A DNA stretch of 64,000 nt from contig NZ_JH594605.1 of NCBI RefSeq assembly GCF_000243235.1, forward strand, positions 66,660 through 130,659, given 5' to 3'. The notes below the pieces were generated by a model. That model had not been told where the DNA came from, did not search any database, and saw nothing but the letters and a program-made list of their open reading frames with translations. Shown piece after piece: positions 50,938 to 61,331 of the stretch (position 1 is the first letter of the stretch; each line of letters starts with the position of its first letter). The DNA is from Gillisia limnaea DSM 15749 (GTDB taxonomy: Bacteria > Bacteroidota > Bacteroidia > Flavobacteriales > Flavobacteriaceae). Both the position numbers and the translations under genes were made by a program.

Positions 50938-51522
50938 TTAATTTGTTAAAATAAGCTGATGTTTTTCAATTATTTTCCTAAGGTTTATAAGTGCATACCG
51001 CATGCGACCTAAAGCCGTATTAATACTCACTCCGGTACGTTCAGAAATTTCCTTAAAGCTCATATCCTTATAGATACGCATTGTTAAAACTTCCAGCTGA
51101 TCTTCCGGCAATTCCTTTATCAATTCCTGGACATCACATTCAATTTGATCCTTGATAAGTTGTGTTTCAATATTTAGATCGCCATCACTAAGAACCGAGA
51201 AAATATTGAAATCTCCACTGTTCTCAAACTTGGGCATCCGTTTGTTTTTTCTGAAATAATCGATCACCAAATTATGAGCGATACGCATCACCCAGGGAAG
51301 AAATTTCCCTTCTTCATTATATTTTCCTTTTTTCAGGGTATTGATAACCTTGATAAAAGTGTCCTGAAAAACATCTTCAGCAACATCCTTATCATAAACT
51401 TTGGAATAAATAAAACTGTAGATCCTTTGTTGGTGTCGGGTTATTAAAATTGAGAGTGCATTTTCATCACCTGCTATATAGGTGCTTACTAAGGTAGCAT
51501 CCGTTGCCTTTGTTCTATCCAT
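50938..51522 (-). CDS. ECF-type RNA polymerase sigma factor
   Basis: A 194-residue sigma-70 family protein. Region 2 reads DVFQDTFIKVINTL and WVMRIAHNLVIDYFRKNKRM (about 47-95), and region 4 has QLEVLTMRIYKDMSFKEISE and GVSINTALGRMRYALINL (about 145-180) as the DNA-binding helices. Regions 1 and 3 are absent, so it is an ECF sigma. No anti-sigma gene with a membrane helix is seen next to it. A good -33/-7 promoter about 110 bases upstream drives it. Confidence 0.9.
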   Translation of the reverse strand: MDRTKATDATLVSTYIAGDENALSILITRHQQRIYSFIYSKVYDKDVAEDVFQDTFIKVINTLKKGKYNEEGKFLPWVMRIAHNLVIDYFRKNKRMPKFENSGDFNIFSVLSDGDLNIETQLIKDQIECDVQELIKELPEDQLEVLTMRIYKDMSFKEISERTGVSINTALGRMRYALINLRKIIEKHQLILTN

Positions 51523-51631
51523 ATTAGTTACTTTAATCAGGTATCTGGGAACACCTGTGGGTTAGGTTTTTAACTTAAAAAAGTAACTTTATGCAATAGG
51601 CAATAGATTTTTAGATTGTTCGTTGAAAGTT

Positions 51632-51664
51632 CAAATATAGCAACATATTTTTAACATTGACAAA
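51632..51664 (-). promoter_or_regulatory. Promoter of the ECF sigma factor gene
   Basis: On the minus strand TTTG (51661-51664), 21 bases, then TATATTTG (51632-51639): the best full match to the Bacteroidota -33/-7 promoter in the window. The leader before the ATG at 51522 would be about 100 bases. Confidence 0.65.
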
Positions 51665-51729
51665 TATTGGATGAAATTTTTAACATAACTTACAGATATT
51701 GTTCACTTTTTACACTGCAGCTTATTGAG

Positions 51730-51737
51730 TACCTTTG
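51730..51737 (+). promoter_or_regulatory. -7 promoter element of uvrA
   Basis: TACCTTTG, 23 bases before the uvrA ATG. A TTG at 51699-51701 is 28 bases away, longer than normal. Confidence 0.5.
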
Positions 51738-51760
51738 CATTCTGTAATTAAAAATATTCA

Positions 51761-54547
51761 ATGGCTGTAGATATTTCAAGCGTAAATCCGAAGGAAAATA
51801 TTATAATTAAGGGAGCGAAACTTCATAATTTAAAAAATATTGATGTTATCATCCCCCGCAACAAACTGGTTGTAATTACCGGGCTTTCCGGCTCGGGAAA
51901 ATCCAGTTTGGCTTTTGACACTCTTTATGCGGAAGGCCAACGCCGGTATGTGGAAAGTTTATCTTCCTATGCCCGTCAATTTTTGGGGAGGTTGAATAAG
52001 CCGAAAGTGGATTATATAAAAGGGATTGCTCCTGCTATTGCCATTGAACAAAAAGTGAATTCTACCAATCCACGTTCAACCGTAGGTACTTCTACTGAAA
52101 TTTACGATTACCTCAAATTGCTTTTTGCCAGGATTGGGAAAACATATTCTCCTGTTTCCGGGGATGAAGTGAAAAAAGATACTGTTACAGATGTTATCTC
52201 TTATATAAAACTCTTTCCTGAAGGTGAAAAATTGCTGCTCCTCTCCCCTGTTCATGTTGAAGAAGGAAGAACGCTGGAAGAAAAGCTGAAGGTTTTACTT
52301 CAACAGGGTTACAGCCGTATTAAAGTTAAAGATAAGGTAGTCCGAATCGATGAAGCCAATCTGTCCAAATTAAAGGAAAAAGATATTTCCCTGGTTGTGG
52401 ACCGGATAGTTACCAAAGATGAGGAAGATTTTTATAACCGCCTGGCAGATGCCACCCAAACCGCATTTTTTGAGGGCAAAGGAGAATTGTTTATCGAAAG
52501 CCTTTCAGATGCTAAAACGAGACATTTCAGCAATAAATTTGAACTTGACGGAATTACTTTTCAGGAGCCAAACCCGCATCTTTTCAGCTTTAATAATCCG
52601 TATGGGGCATGTCCAAAATGTGAGGGTTACGGGGATGTAATAGGAATTGATGCAGATCTTGTGATTCCAAATACTGCTTTGTCTGTATATGAAAACGCCA
52701 TATTTCCCTGGCGCGGGGAAAGTATGAGTTGGTATAGGGATCAATTGGTAAACAATTCTCATAAATTTGACTTCCCAATACATAAACCATTTTTCGAACT
52801 TTCTGAAGAACAGAAAGAATTGATATGGACAGGGAATGAGTATTTTGAAGGTCTCAATTCCTTTTTTGAATTTTTGGAATCCAAGGCATATAAAATTCAG
52901 AACCGGGTGATGCTTTCGAGGTATCGGGGGAAAACCAAATGTTCACTTTGCAAAGGCAAGCGACTTAGACCTGAAACCAATTATGTAAAAATTGGCGGAG
53001 CAACTATTACAGATCTCGTTGAAAAACCTTTGAATAAAGTTCGTGCCTTTTTTAAAGAGCTAACTTTAAATGAATATGATACTCAAATAGCAAAACGCCT
53101 GCTTACAGAGATTAGTAATCGTTTGCAGTTCCTTTCCAACGTAGGCTTAGATTATCTAACCTTGAACCGAAAATCCAACACACTTTCCGGCGGGGAATCC
53201 CAAAGGATCAACCTTGCTACTTCCCTGGGGAGTAGTTTAGTGGGTTCTATGTATATTCTGGACGAACCTTCTATAGGATTGCATCCGCGGGACACTAAAA
53301 GGCTTATTGAGGTTTTAAAGGATTTGCGGGATCTTGGAAATACAGTAATTGTGGTGGAGCATGATGAGGATATTATGAAAGCGGCCGATGAGATTATTGA
53401 TATTGGTCCGGAAGCAGGAATTCACGGGGGAGAATTGGTAGCCCATGGATCCTACAAACAGATCCTGAAATCTAATTCCCTTACCGCGAAATATTTGAAT
53501 AATACAATGCGTATCGAAGTTCCTAAAACCCGCCGTAACTCAAAACAATACGTCGAAATCTTTGGAGCACGGGAAAACAATTTAAAAAATATAGATGTAA
53601 AATTTCCTCTGGGAGTTTTTACCGCTGTTACCGGAGTTTCAGGAAGTGGAAAAAGCACCTTGGTTAAAAAGATTTTGTATCCTGCAATGCTTAAGGAAAT
53701 TGGAGGTTTCGGAGAAAAGGCCGGGCAATTTTCTAAAATTGAAGGAAATTTTAAAGCGACAACTTCCATCGAGTTCGTAGATCAAAATCCAATTGGGCGT
53801 TCTTCGCGTTCCAATCCCGTTACTTATATTAAGGCCTATGATGATATCCGAAATTTATTCTCGAATCAAAAATTATCCGATATCAGGAATTTTAAGCCAA
53901 AACATTTCTCCTTCAACGTTGATGGTGGAAGATGTGAAACCTGCAAAGGGGAAGGTGAAGTAACCATAGAAATGCAATTCATGGCCGATGTGCATCTTGA
54001 ATGTGAAACTTGTAATGGAAAACGCTTTAAAAAAGAAGTGTTGGAAGTGAAATTCGCTGAAAAGAATATCGATGACATTCTAAAAATGACAATTGATGAG
54101 GCTGTTGAATTCTTTAAAAATAATGGAGAGAAAAAGATCACCAATAAATTAAAGCCACTTCAGGATGTAGGTCTGGGATATGTGCAATTGGGACAAAGTT
54201 CCTCTACCCTATCTGGTGGAGAAGCACAACGAATAAAACTGGCCTCCTTCCTTGTAAAGGGAATTTCCAAAGATAAAGCCCTGTTTATTTTCGATGAACC
54301 AACTACAGGGTTGCATTTTCACGATATTCAGAAATTATTGAAATCCTTTAACGCCTTAATTGAAAAAGGACATTCCATCATTGTGATCGAACATAATATG
54401 GACCTTGTAAAATGTGCCGACTATGTTATTGATCTTGGTCTAGATGGCGGTGAAACAGGAGGCTATCTTATTGCTGACGGAACCCCTGAAGAAGTAGCTA
54501 AAAACAAAAAATCCTATACTGCCCCTTATTTAAAGGAACGTTTGTAA
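51761..54547 (+). CDS. uvrA: Excinuclease ABC subunit A
   Basis: A 928-residue UvrA with two ABC ATPase halves. Walker A motifs are [17 protein letters not shown] (about 41-57) and [16 protein letters not shown] (about 626-641); ABC signatures are [19 protein letters not shown] and [18 protein letters not shown]. Zinc fingers are seen as [19 protein letters not shown] and the pair [19 protein letters not shown]. It scans DNA for bulky damage with UvrB. It is a single gene here, with its own promoter, and is not adjacent to uvrB. Confidence 0.96.
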   Translation: MAVDISSVNPKENIIIKGAKLHNLKNIDVIIPRNKLVVITGLSGSGKSSLAFDTLYAEGQRRYVESLSSYARQFLGRLNKPKVDYIKGIAPAIAIEQKVNSTNPRSTVGTSTEIYDYLKLLFARIGKTYSPVSGDEVKKDTVTDVISYIKLFPEGEKLLLLSPVHVEEGRTLEEKLKVLLQQGYSRIKVKDKVVRIDEANLSKLKEKDISLVVDRIVTKDEEDFYNRLADATQTAFFEGKGELFIESLSDAKTRHFSNKFELDGITFQEPNPHLFSFNNPYGACPKCEGYGDVIGIDADLVIPNTALSVYENAIFPWRGESMSWYRDQLVNNSHKFDFPIHKPFFELSEEQKELIWTGNEYFEGLNSFFEFLESKAYKIQNRVMLSRYRGKTKCSLCKGKRLRPETNYVKIGGATITDLVEKPLNKVRAFFKELTLNEYDTQIAKRLLTEISNRLQFLSNVGLDYLTLNRKSNTLSGGESQRINLATSLGSSLVGSMYILDEPSIGLHPRDTKRLIEVLKDLRDLGNTVIVVEHDEDIMKAADEIIDIGPEAGIHGGELVAHGSYKQILKSNSLTAKYLNNTMRIEVPKTRRNSKQYVEIFGARENNLKNIDVKFPLGVFTAVTGVSGSGKSTLVKKILYPAMLKEIGGFGEKAGQFSKIEGNFKATTSIEFVDQNPIGRSSRSNPVTYIKAYDDIRNLFSNQKLSDIRNFKPKHFSFNVDGGRCETCKGEGEVTIEMQFMADVHLECETCNGKRFKKEVLEVKFAEKNIDDILKMTIDEAVEFFKNNGEKKITNKLKPLQDVGLGYVQLGQSSSTLSGGEAQRIKLASFLVKGISKDKALFIFDEPTTGLHFHDIQKLLKSFNALIEKGHSIIVIEHNMDLVKCADYVIDLGLDGGETGGYLIADGTPEEVAKNKKSYTAPYLKERL

Positions 54548-54595
54548 TTATACACAGTTTCCTTGGGAAACAGGTTGAAGGTTCAATTCAGGATT

Positions 54596-54611
54596 TTGGC
54601 ACGTACTTTGT
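54596..54611 (+). promoter_or_regulatory. Sigma-54-like promoter
   Basis: TTGGCACG (54596-54603), four bases, TTGT (54608-54611). GG and GT are 10 bases apart, the spacing of -24/-12 promoters, and the -24 block is a perfect YTGGCACG; only the -12 GC is GT. A short hairpin GGCTT/AAGCC lies in the 57-base leader before the ATG at 54680. Confidence 0.55.
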
Positions 54612-54679
54612 ATCTTTAGTAACAACAACAACAACGGCTTGAAAAAAGCCAATTTCTATTAATATTAAAGTCCGTCCAA

Positions 54680-55930
54680 ATGAAAACCTTTACCCTCATA
54701 TTCGCTTTTCTTTTTGTTGGAGTTACGGCTTCAGCAAATTCGGAAACATCCAGTTACTCCTCCCCTTTTAACTATGGAGAATCTTTCATATTCGTGGAAG
54801 GCGGAGTTGAGTTTTCAGTATATCCAAACGGAGAATTTGATTTCTATTACAATCCACAATTTGCGAGATCCCCTATTGGGAATATACCGCATCCCAATTC
54901 CAACATCAGTTATAATGCAGGATACAATTATGACCCCTATGTGCAATTTGATGATTTTGGGGCTGTGATCCAAATTGAAAATGTCCCTGTATATTATGAT
55001 TACTACGGAAGGATAGTTCAGGCTGGAAATATTTTTATTAACTACAACAGTCGTGGGCAATTGGTACGATTAGGAAATATGCATATTCGATACAACCGGT
55101 TTAATCAACCCATTAATTATATTGGATATATAAATGCTTACAACCCACGTTATATCCATAGACCATGGCACAGGTATTATGTAAGACCACATCAGTCATA
55201 CAGAGTGGTTTATTACGAGCCTTACAGAGCCTATTATGAACCTGCAAGATTAAGTTACATTCAGTACAACACGTATTATGAAACCAATAATGTAGTTGTT
55301 AGTAAAAACAATTTTTACAGACCTGGTCAAAATGTAGATTCTTATAATAATGGCAGAAGAACAGACACTCAAAGGCAAGTGAAGCCTCAAGTGAGATCTT
55401 CAGAAAACGTTACAAGGACCAATAGTTCAGAAATTGCCAGGTCAACACCGTCTGCTAGAGGCAGAAACAGTTCGGTTTCAGAATCGGAATTCACATCTGA
55501 AAGAGGAAGAATTCAATCCAGGAACAGCAACGTTGAAAGCAACAGAGAAACTGCGAATATAGAGAAGCATGAGGCTGCTGTGAGAGCAAATAGAATAAGC
55601 AATTCAAATACTTCAGCAAGAGGAACAAGTTCCGCACAAAGAAGTAATAATGTGATTGAGAATAAAGCTGCTGTAACACCACGACGAGATAGTTCAGTAA
55701 GAACAACAAGATCAACGGTTGAAAGAAGAGCAAATCAGCCCGCTGTGCAAAGCAGACAAAATAATGTTAGAACAAGTACCCCTCGAAGAAGTAGTAGTGT
55801 ACAACGTACCCAAAATGTTCCAAGTACATCAAACGTTCAATCCCGAAGAAGCTCTGCGAGATCAAATGAAGCGAAGGTTACAACAGGGAGTTCTGCGGAA
55901 GTAAGGAGTAACTCAAGAGGAAGAGACTAA
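54680..55930 (+). CDS. Exported Tyr-rich protein with Arg/Ser/Asn-rich tail
   Basis: A 416-residue protein with no recognised domain. A signal peptide (MKTFTLIFAFLFVGVTASA) is followed by a Tyr/Pro/Asn-rich part (about 20-205) with short, repeated beta-like units such as YYDYYGRIVQAGN, FINYNSRGQLVRLGN and HIRYNRFNQPINY, then a low-complexity, basic tail (about 210-416) dominated by R, S, N, T with many RNS/RSS units. The build suggests an envelope or surface protein, perhaps a structural or cross-linkable one. It is single, behind a sigma-54-like promoter. Confidence 0.7.
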   Translation: MKTFTLIFAFLFVGVTASANSETSSYSSPFNYGESFIFVEGGVEFSVYPNGEFDFYYNPQFARSPIGNIPHPNSNISYNAGYNYDPYVQFDDFGAVIQIENVPVYYDYYGRIVQAGNIFINYNSRGQLVRLGNMHIRYNRFNQPINYIGYINAYNPRYIHRPWHRYYVRPHQSYRVVYYEPYRAYYEPARLSYIQYNTYYETNNVVVSKNNFYRPGQNVDSYNNGRRTDTQRQVKPQVRSSENVTRTNSSEIARSTPSARGRNSSVSESEFTSERGRIQSRNSNVESNRETANIEKHEAAVRANRISNSNTSARGTSSAQRSNNVIENKAAVTPRRDSSVRTTRSTVERRANQPAVQSRQNNVRTSTPRRSSSVQRTQNVPSTSNVQSRRSSARSNEAKVTTGSSAEVRSNSRGRD

Positions 55931-56013
55931 AATCCTCATAATTTAATTTTTTGGTTGGTTAGTTAGAAATCCTCCAATGGCGATTCATACGGATCCCTTG
56001 GGGGTTTTCGATT

Positions 56014-57477
56014 TTATATATTTTTTCGTTTCAGGTATTTAGATACCATTAGAGTAACATCTTCAGAGAAATTAAATTTTAAGGCTACAACCAAATAAAT
56101 AACCGAGACTATTCCCGATTTTAAAATGATATTGATAATTGGATGAAATCCAAACTCCCAAAAATAAAATCCGAGAATTAGCAAGGCGGAAAAAAGCAGG
56201 ATATAAAGTGTCTTCAGGGAAAATGGATGCATTTTAAATTTGCTGAGTACGATGAAGATCTTGGATGTATTATAGATAAAGAACGCCAGAAAGGTTGCCA
56301 TCGCAGCGCCGAAAATTCCAAATTCGGGGATTAACAACAAGTTAAAAACAAAAGCCAGGATTGCCAGAAAAACTCCAAAGACCAGAACCAGCCGGTAATA
56401 ATCTGAGTTAAAAAGAATACTATTATTGTTCCCCAACATATTATCATATAATTTCACCAGGGAAATAAGCAATACAATCACGGTACTTATTTGATATTCC
56501 TCTGGAATAAGCCTGTAAAGTTGATTGAGATTTACAAGTATTAAAATAAAAATGATCGCGCTCACCACCAATAGACTTAGGGAACTGCGTTTGTAAAGAT
56601 CGGCAAGGCCGGTTTTGTCTTTTTCGTTCAACATACTCGCCGTAAGTGGATGTATGATTTGGTGCATTGCTTTTTGAGGCACAGATATAACTGTAGCGAT
56701 ATAAACCGCGATTCCATAGACCGCGACTTCTCCAATGGGCAAATAATATTCTATCATCACTTTATCAAGGTCCAACAAAATTACCGCAACGGAACCGGCG
56801 ATTAAAATCAACCCGGAATATTTTAATACAGATCTTATATTATTTGGAAGCGCAAAACTGAATTTAGGCATGTACAATGAAAAAGCATAAACCTGCATCG
56901 CTATAGCCCTTACAATAAAAACTCCTGCCATCGCATAAATAAACTGATTCACGCTAATCAATGAAAAATATACAGCTAACAACAACAACGTGATACAAAT
57001 CCTGTGAAAAACCTCCTTCATGACATTTCCAAAAACGCTTTGGAAATTAACCTTGGACCAGGCAAAAAACACTTCGAAATAAGCGGTAGCAAAAGCAATG
57101 ACAAAGATTAGCCAGATGTATGGTTGCACAAGATCATTGCCCGAGCCAAAATAATTAAGCAACAAATCATAACTTAAAAACCCAATGATGCCAAGAACTA
57201 CAGAAACTCCTATTGGCAATATTAAAATCAAATTAAGCAGTTTATCGCGATCGGGTCTGGTTTTATAGGAAGAGTAGAATTTTACAAGGGTATTATGAAC
57301 TCCAAAAGCCATCAATGGCCAGATAAGGTTCGCTGCAGAAAGCAGGAAACTCACCAACCCGTAATATTCCTTCTCAAGAAAATAAGTGAATAAAAACAAG
57401 GTATTGATCGCTCCTATTCCAAATCCGAAATAGGTAGTGACCATATTTTTAAAAGATTGATTTAAAATTATACCCAT
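56014..57477 (-). CDS. Polysaccharide/oligosaccharide flippase (MATE/Wzx-like)
   Basis: A 487-residue inner-membrane protein with about 14 hydrophobic segments. It begins MGIILNQSFKNMVTTYFGFG, the usual Wzx-type start, and has the helical spacing of the MOP superfamily across its length, including the FSSYKTR-like loop after TM2. It probably flips lipid-linked oligosaccharide across the inner membrane. It lies 6 bases after the glycosyltransferase gene, so they form a pair for a surface polysaccharide. Confidence 0.85.
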   Translation of the reverse strand: MGIILNQSFKNMVTTYFGFGIGAINTLFLFTYFLEKEYYGLVSFLLSAANLIWPLMAFGVHNTLVKFYSSYKTRPDRDKLLNLILILPIGVSVVLGIIGFLSYDLLLNYFGSGNDLVQPYIWLIFVIAFATAYFEVFFAWSKVNFQSVFGNVMKEVFHRICITLLLLAVYFSLISVNQFIYAMAGVFIVRAIAMQVYAFSLYMPKFSFALPNNIRSVLKYSGLILIAGSVAVILLDLDKVMIEYYLPIGEVAVYGIAVYIATVISVPQKAMHQIIHPLTASMLNEKDKTGLADLYKRSSLSLLVVSAIIFILILVNLNQLYRLIPEEYQISTVIVLLISLVKLYDNMLGNNNSILFNSDYYRLVLVFGVFLAILAFVFNLLLIPEFGIFGAAMATFLAFFIYNTSKIFIVLSKFKMHPFSLKTLYILLFSALLILGFYFWEFGFHPIINIILKSGIVSVIYLVVALKFNFSEDVTLMVSKYLKRKNI

Positions 57478-57483
57478 TAGTTT

Positions 57484-58764
57484 TTATTGGTGTAGCAATT
57501 CTGCTAATTTTTGGGTTAGATTTTCTCGGCTGTATTTTTCGATGTTTTTTGAATCAGATCTTAAAGCATCTTTTTTATATAATTCATAATATGCCCGGAT
57601 CCTGAATTTCAGGTTTTCCATTTCCCGGTAATTAAAATAATTACCGGATCCGGTCTCCTGTAAAATCTTCTCCACGTCCCATTTTTCTGGTCCCAATGCT
57701 AAAACAGGGCGTTTTGCTGCCATATATTCAAAAAGTTTACCGGGAATAATCCCACGGGTTTCCTCGCTGTTTATTTCAACCAATAGCAAGACCTGAGAGC
57801 TTCCTTGAATCTTTAGAGCTTCAGGATGAGAAACATATCCTATGAGCTCAAGATGTTCCTGTAAGCCTGATTTTTTTATGGAATAAACCACTTCATCACT
57901 TACAGCACCCACCAGCTTTAACCTGAAATCTTTGGCAAAATGAACATCTTCCTTTACAAGTTCTCCCAGTACAAGCCATAAATTCTTTGGATCTCGTCCA
58001 GAGAGCAATGAACCTATATGTGAGATGGTGAATTTTTCATCCAGTTTCACTTCTGCAGGCGAAAAAACATCATATCCGTTGGTGATCACGGTTATTGGTT
58101 TACCGGTGATTTTTTCAAATTCGGCTTTTGTTGTAAAACTGGTGGTAATAATATCTGAAGCTTTTTTAAGCACCTTTTCTTCCATTTTTTTATGTTTAAT
58201 TTCAGAAGTCTCGGTTAATTTAAGCTTTTTATGATATCCTATACTGGTCCAGGGATCACGAAAATCGGCTATCCATCTTAGCTTATGTTTTTCCTTTAAT
58301 CCAAGACCTATTAAATGAACGCTATGTGGCGGCCCGGTAGTTATGATGGTATCTATATTATTCTTCTGAATATAATTTGAAAGAAATTTAATGGAAGGTT
58401 TCACCCAAAATTTTCTTGCATCGGGAATGAAAAAATTGCCTCGTATAAACAACAGAAGCTTCTGTAGAAAACTTTGTTCTTTTTCATCGGTAATTATCCC
58501 TGAACTGATAGTTGTTGTTTGCTTTTTAGAGAAAATACCAGCCAGAGAATAAGGTTCAAAAATCCTCTTTTTCAGGATGGTTATATCTTTTGGTATTTCT
58601 TCATTAAGAGATTCATCCACCAATGGATAATCCGGATTTTTAGGAATATAAACAACGGGCTCTATATCAAAATCCCTTAGATACTTCACAAATTTTAACC
58701 ATCGCTGTACTCCGGGTCCTCCGGCAGGAGGCCAATAGTATGTAATGATAAGTACTTTTTTCAT
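57484..58764 (-). CDS. GT4-like glycosyltransferase
   Basis: A 426-residue GT-B enzyme. The start VLIITYYWPPAGGPGVQRW (residues 4-22) is typical of GT4 in surface polysaccharide clusters; IITTGPPHSVHLIGL and DFRDPWTSIGYHKK follow, then HIGSLLSGRDPKN and the donor site EETRGIIPGKLFEYMAAKRP (about 335-354) with E-x7-E-like residues. Its 126-base upstream gap carries a copy of the 60-bp repeat also found at hisB. It is followed by the flippase gene. Confidence 0.87.
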   Translation of the reverse strand: MKKVLIITYYWPPAGGPGVQRWLKFVKYLRDFDIEPVVYIPKNPDYPLVDESLNEEIPKDITILKKRIFEPYSLAGIFSKKQTTTISSGIITDEKEQSFLQKLLLFIRGNFFIPDARKFWVKPSIKFLSNYIQKNNIDTIITTGPPHSVHLIGLGLKEKHKLRWIADFRDPWTSIGYHKKLKLTETSEIKHKKMEEKVLKKASDIITTSFTTKAEFEKITGKPITVITNGYDVFSPAEVKLDEKFTISHIGSLLSGRDPKNLWLVLGELVKEDVHFAKDFRLKLVGAVSDEVVYSIKKSGLQEHLELIGYVSHPEALKIQGSSQVLLLVEINSEETRGIIPGKLFEYMAAKRPVLALGPEKWDVEKILQETGSGNYFNYREMENLKFRIRAYYELYKKDALRSDSKNIEKYSRENLTQKLAELLHQ

Positions 58765-58810
58765 CTGTTTATTCTATTGTCTTAGCGGACGTATGTAACA
58801 TCCATATAAT
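58751..58810 (-). repeat. 60-bp repeat copy 2 (start of glycosyltransferase gene)
   Basis: Covers the first codons and leader of the glycosyltransferase gene and aligns without gaps to 29411-29470 (hisB). The similarity stops at both ends. Confidence 0.7.
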
Positions 58811-58890
58811 CCTACAACTGTGTGAGAAAATTTTCCTACTAGATGTTTCATATAGGCCTATTCTAAATCTTCCAAAAACAGCAAGAGCAC

Positions 58891-61305
58891 TTATTTTCTC
58901 TTATACTTATAAAACAGACCGCCAAGTAAAAGTAGTCCTAATAAAATTGAAGCTGAAAGTGAAATTATGCTTCCGGTTTTAACTACTTCAGGTTCAAATT
59001 CAAACCTTATCTCATGTTCCCCGGCAGGAATCATCATCCCTCTTAGAACATAATTCAGCCTAAAATGAACACTTTCCTTTCCATCTATAAAAGTTTTCCA
59101 GCCATTGGGATAATATATTTCTGAAAATACCGCTAATTGTTCTTTAGATGATTTGGATTTGTAAACCAATTCATTGGGTTGCTGGCTAATAAGTTCTATT
59201 GCTGCTGAAGGGTCTGCCTCAAGCTCCGAAGGCACCAAATTCTTATGTTCCACATGGACCACCGCTACAGAATCCAGTTTAGTTTCACCAAGGCTTAGGA
59301 TAGCTTCATTAGGATTTTCGACCCATTTTACCTTATTCACAAACCAGGCATTTCCGAAAGCTTCTGGATTTTGTTGCGCCTGCACCCCTTCTTCCGTAGG
59401 AATAATAAAATATTTTACATTGAGCATATTTAAGATCTCCATGTTATTCCTGGAGATATAAAAATCAAATAACTCCTGAATTCTACCCGGCTTGGCAGCG
59501 TGATATCCACCTATTGAATTATGAAAATACGAGGTTCTTCCAGTATTAAATGGACTTTCTGCCAGATCAAAAACCCTGAAATGTCCGGGATCCTGAAGAA
59601 TTTGTGCATCTGCAGCTGTTTGCTGAAAAGGTTGGTTCATCGCTCTTGCAGCTACAAAATCATCATTGTTCACATATCTTCTATCCACCGGGATTAAATC
59701 GGCTAAAATTAACAGAACAAAGCCCATGATCACTAAGTTTTTATTCGCTTTTTGTTTAATATACAGCCATATAAGCGTAGCAGAAAGAAGTACAAATACA
59801 AGTGATCTTATCGTATCTGCGTTAAAAATAGCTCTTCTGTCATCTTTAAGTGCGCGAACAAATTCTGCGCCCATTTGCTCCATATATACAGCATCATTCC
59901 CACCGCTAAAATTAAATAAAGCCGATTTAAAGACAAGGAAAAGCAAAGCAATCCCGCCAGTAATAATAGTTGCCCATTTTAAAGCATATTGTTTTTCTTC
60001 GGTTTTTTCAAATTCATTGAATAATTTATATAGTCCGAAAATGGCTAATATGGGTATGCATAATTCTATAAGTACCTGAATAGATGAAACCGCCCGGAAT
60101 TTGTCGTAAAGGGGTACATAATCGATAAAAAATTCGGTAAAAAACAAGAAGTTTTTACCCCAGGATAATAGCAAAGCCAGAATAGTTCCACCAACAATCC
60201 ACCATTTCAACCGATCTTTTATAAGAAATAAAGCAAATACAAAAAGAAACAAAACTGTTGCCCCTATGTATGCGGGAGCACCTACAAAAGGTTGATCGCC
60301 CCAATATGTGGGTGCATTTTTCGCAAAATCACGAGCCTGAACCGGTGAAGCTCCCATTTTAATGAGTTGTAGATACATTTGAGAATCTTCTCCCAGTTCT
60401 TCTGAACTGGATCCACCCATGAATCTTGGAATAAAAAGGTTGAAACTTTCCAGTATTCCATAGCTATATTCAGTGATATATTCAAAACTTAACCCATCCG
60501 ATTTTTGATCGGTTCCTTCAGCAGTAATAGTTAAACCTGTATCTCCCCTGGTGCTAAATGCAGCATATTCCTGAGTAGCCAAAAGATTAGTAGCATTTGT
60601 GGCAATTGCCAGAATAACGGCGATTACCATGACCCCTAATGCTTTAAAATAATGTGGTAATTGTTTCTTGCGATAGGCATCTATTAAATATGCAACCCCT
60701 AAAACTAGAAGCAATAACAATAAGTAATAGGTCATCTGGAAGTGGTTTGCACCAATTTCCAGGGCCATGGCAAGTGACAGCAGGAGAAATCCGGATATAT
60801 AATTGCTTCTAAAGCACAGGATAATTCCTGCCAGAACCATTGGCATATAAGCAATTGCGTGAGCTTTGGCGTTGTGTCCAACTCCAAGTATTATGATAAG
60901 ATAGGTTGAAAACCCAAAGGCCAGCGCTCCCAAAAAAGCCAGCTTATAATCCAGCCTCAAGGTTAATAGCAGGATATAGAACCCTATAAAATAAAGGAAG
61001 AGATAATCTGCCGGCCTTGGCAAAAACCTCAGTACCGAATCTATTTTTTTGATATAGTTGTGTGGGTAGTTTGCACCGAGCTGGTAGGTTGGCATTCCTC
61101 CAAAGGCCGCATCTGTCCAGTAAGGCTCCTCTCCTGTTTCTGCCCGAAAATCATTTTGCTCTTTTGCCATCCCGATATACTGAACGATATCGCTTTGAAA
61201 AATTTCCTTGCCCTGAAGAACGGGATTGAAATATGCCAAAGAAAGAAAAACAAATCCTAAAACAACTAAAATGTGTGGGAGAATACTTTTAAGAGACCTA
61301 ATCAT
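58891..61305 (-). CDS. YfhO-family membrane protein
   Basis: An 804-residue integral membrane protein of the YfhO family, with about 12-13 hydrophobic segments over residues 10-540 (for example ILVVLGFVFLSLAYF and LLLSLAMALEIGANHFQMTY) and one at the C-terminus (SLSASILLGLLLLGGLFYKY). An extracytoplasmic domain with AVFSEIYYPNGWKTFIDGKE (about 710-730) precedes the last helix. YfhO proteins act in glycosylation of lipoteichoic acid in Bacillus; in Bacteroidota the role is unassigned. It lies between DUF4834 and the glycosyltransferase. Confidence 0.85.
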   Translation of the reverse strand: MIRSLKSILPHILVVLGFVFLSLAYFNPVLQGKEIFQSDIVQYIGMAKEQNDFRAETGEEPYWTDAAFGGMPTYQLGANYPHNYIKKIDSVLRFLPRPADYLFLYFIGFYILLLTLRLDYKLAFLGALAFGFSTYLIIILGVGHNAKAHAIAYMPMVLAGIILCFRSNYISGFLLLSLAMALEIGANHFQMTYYLLLLLLVLGVAYLIDAYRKKQLPHYFKALGVMVIAVILAIATNATNLLATQEYAAFSTRGDTGLTITAEGTDQKSDGLSFEYITEYSYGILESFNLFIPRFMGGSSSEELGEDSQMYLQLIKMGASPVQARDFAKNAPTYWGDQPFVGAPAYIGATVLFLFVFALFLIKDRLKWWIVGGTILALLLSWGKNFLFFTEFFIDYVPLYDKFRAVSSIQVLIELCIPILAIFGLYKLFNEFEKTEEKQYALKWATIITGGIALLFLVFKSALFNFSGGNDAVYMEQMGAEFVRALKDDRRAIFNADTIRSLVFVLLSATLIWLYIKQKANKNLVIMGFVLLILADLIPVDRRYVNNDDFVAARAMNQPFQQTAADAQILQDPGHFRVFDLAESPFNTGRTSYFHNSIGGYHAAKPGRIQELFDFYISRNNMEILNMLNVKYFIIPTEEGVQAQQNPEAFGNAWFVNKVKWVENPNEAILSLGETKLDSVAVVHVEHKNLVPSELEADPSAAIELISQQPNELVYKSKSSKEQLAVFSEIYYPNGWKTFIDGKESVHFRLNYVLRGMMIPAGEHEIRFEFEPEVVKTGSIISLSASILLGLLLLGGLFYKYKRK

Positions 61306-61331
61306 TATGAAGTTTTTGTTAGGTCTGAAAA

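Noticed and set aside
54557-54571. GTTTCC/GGAAAC hairpin after uvrA as terminator
   Set aside because: Short stem without a T-run after it; I cannot support termination.
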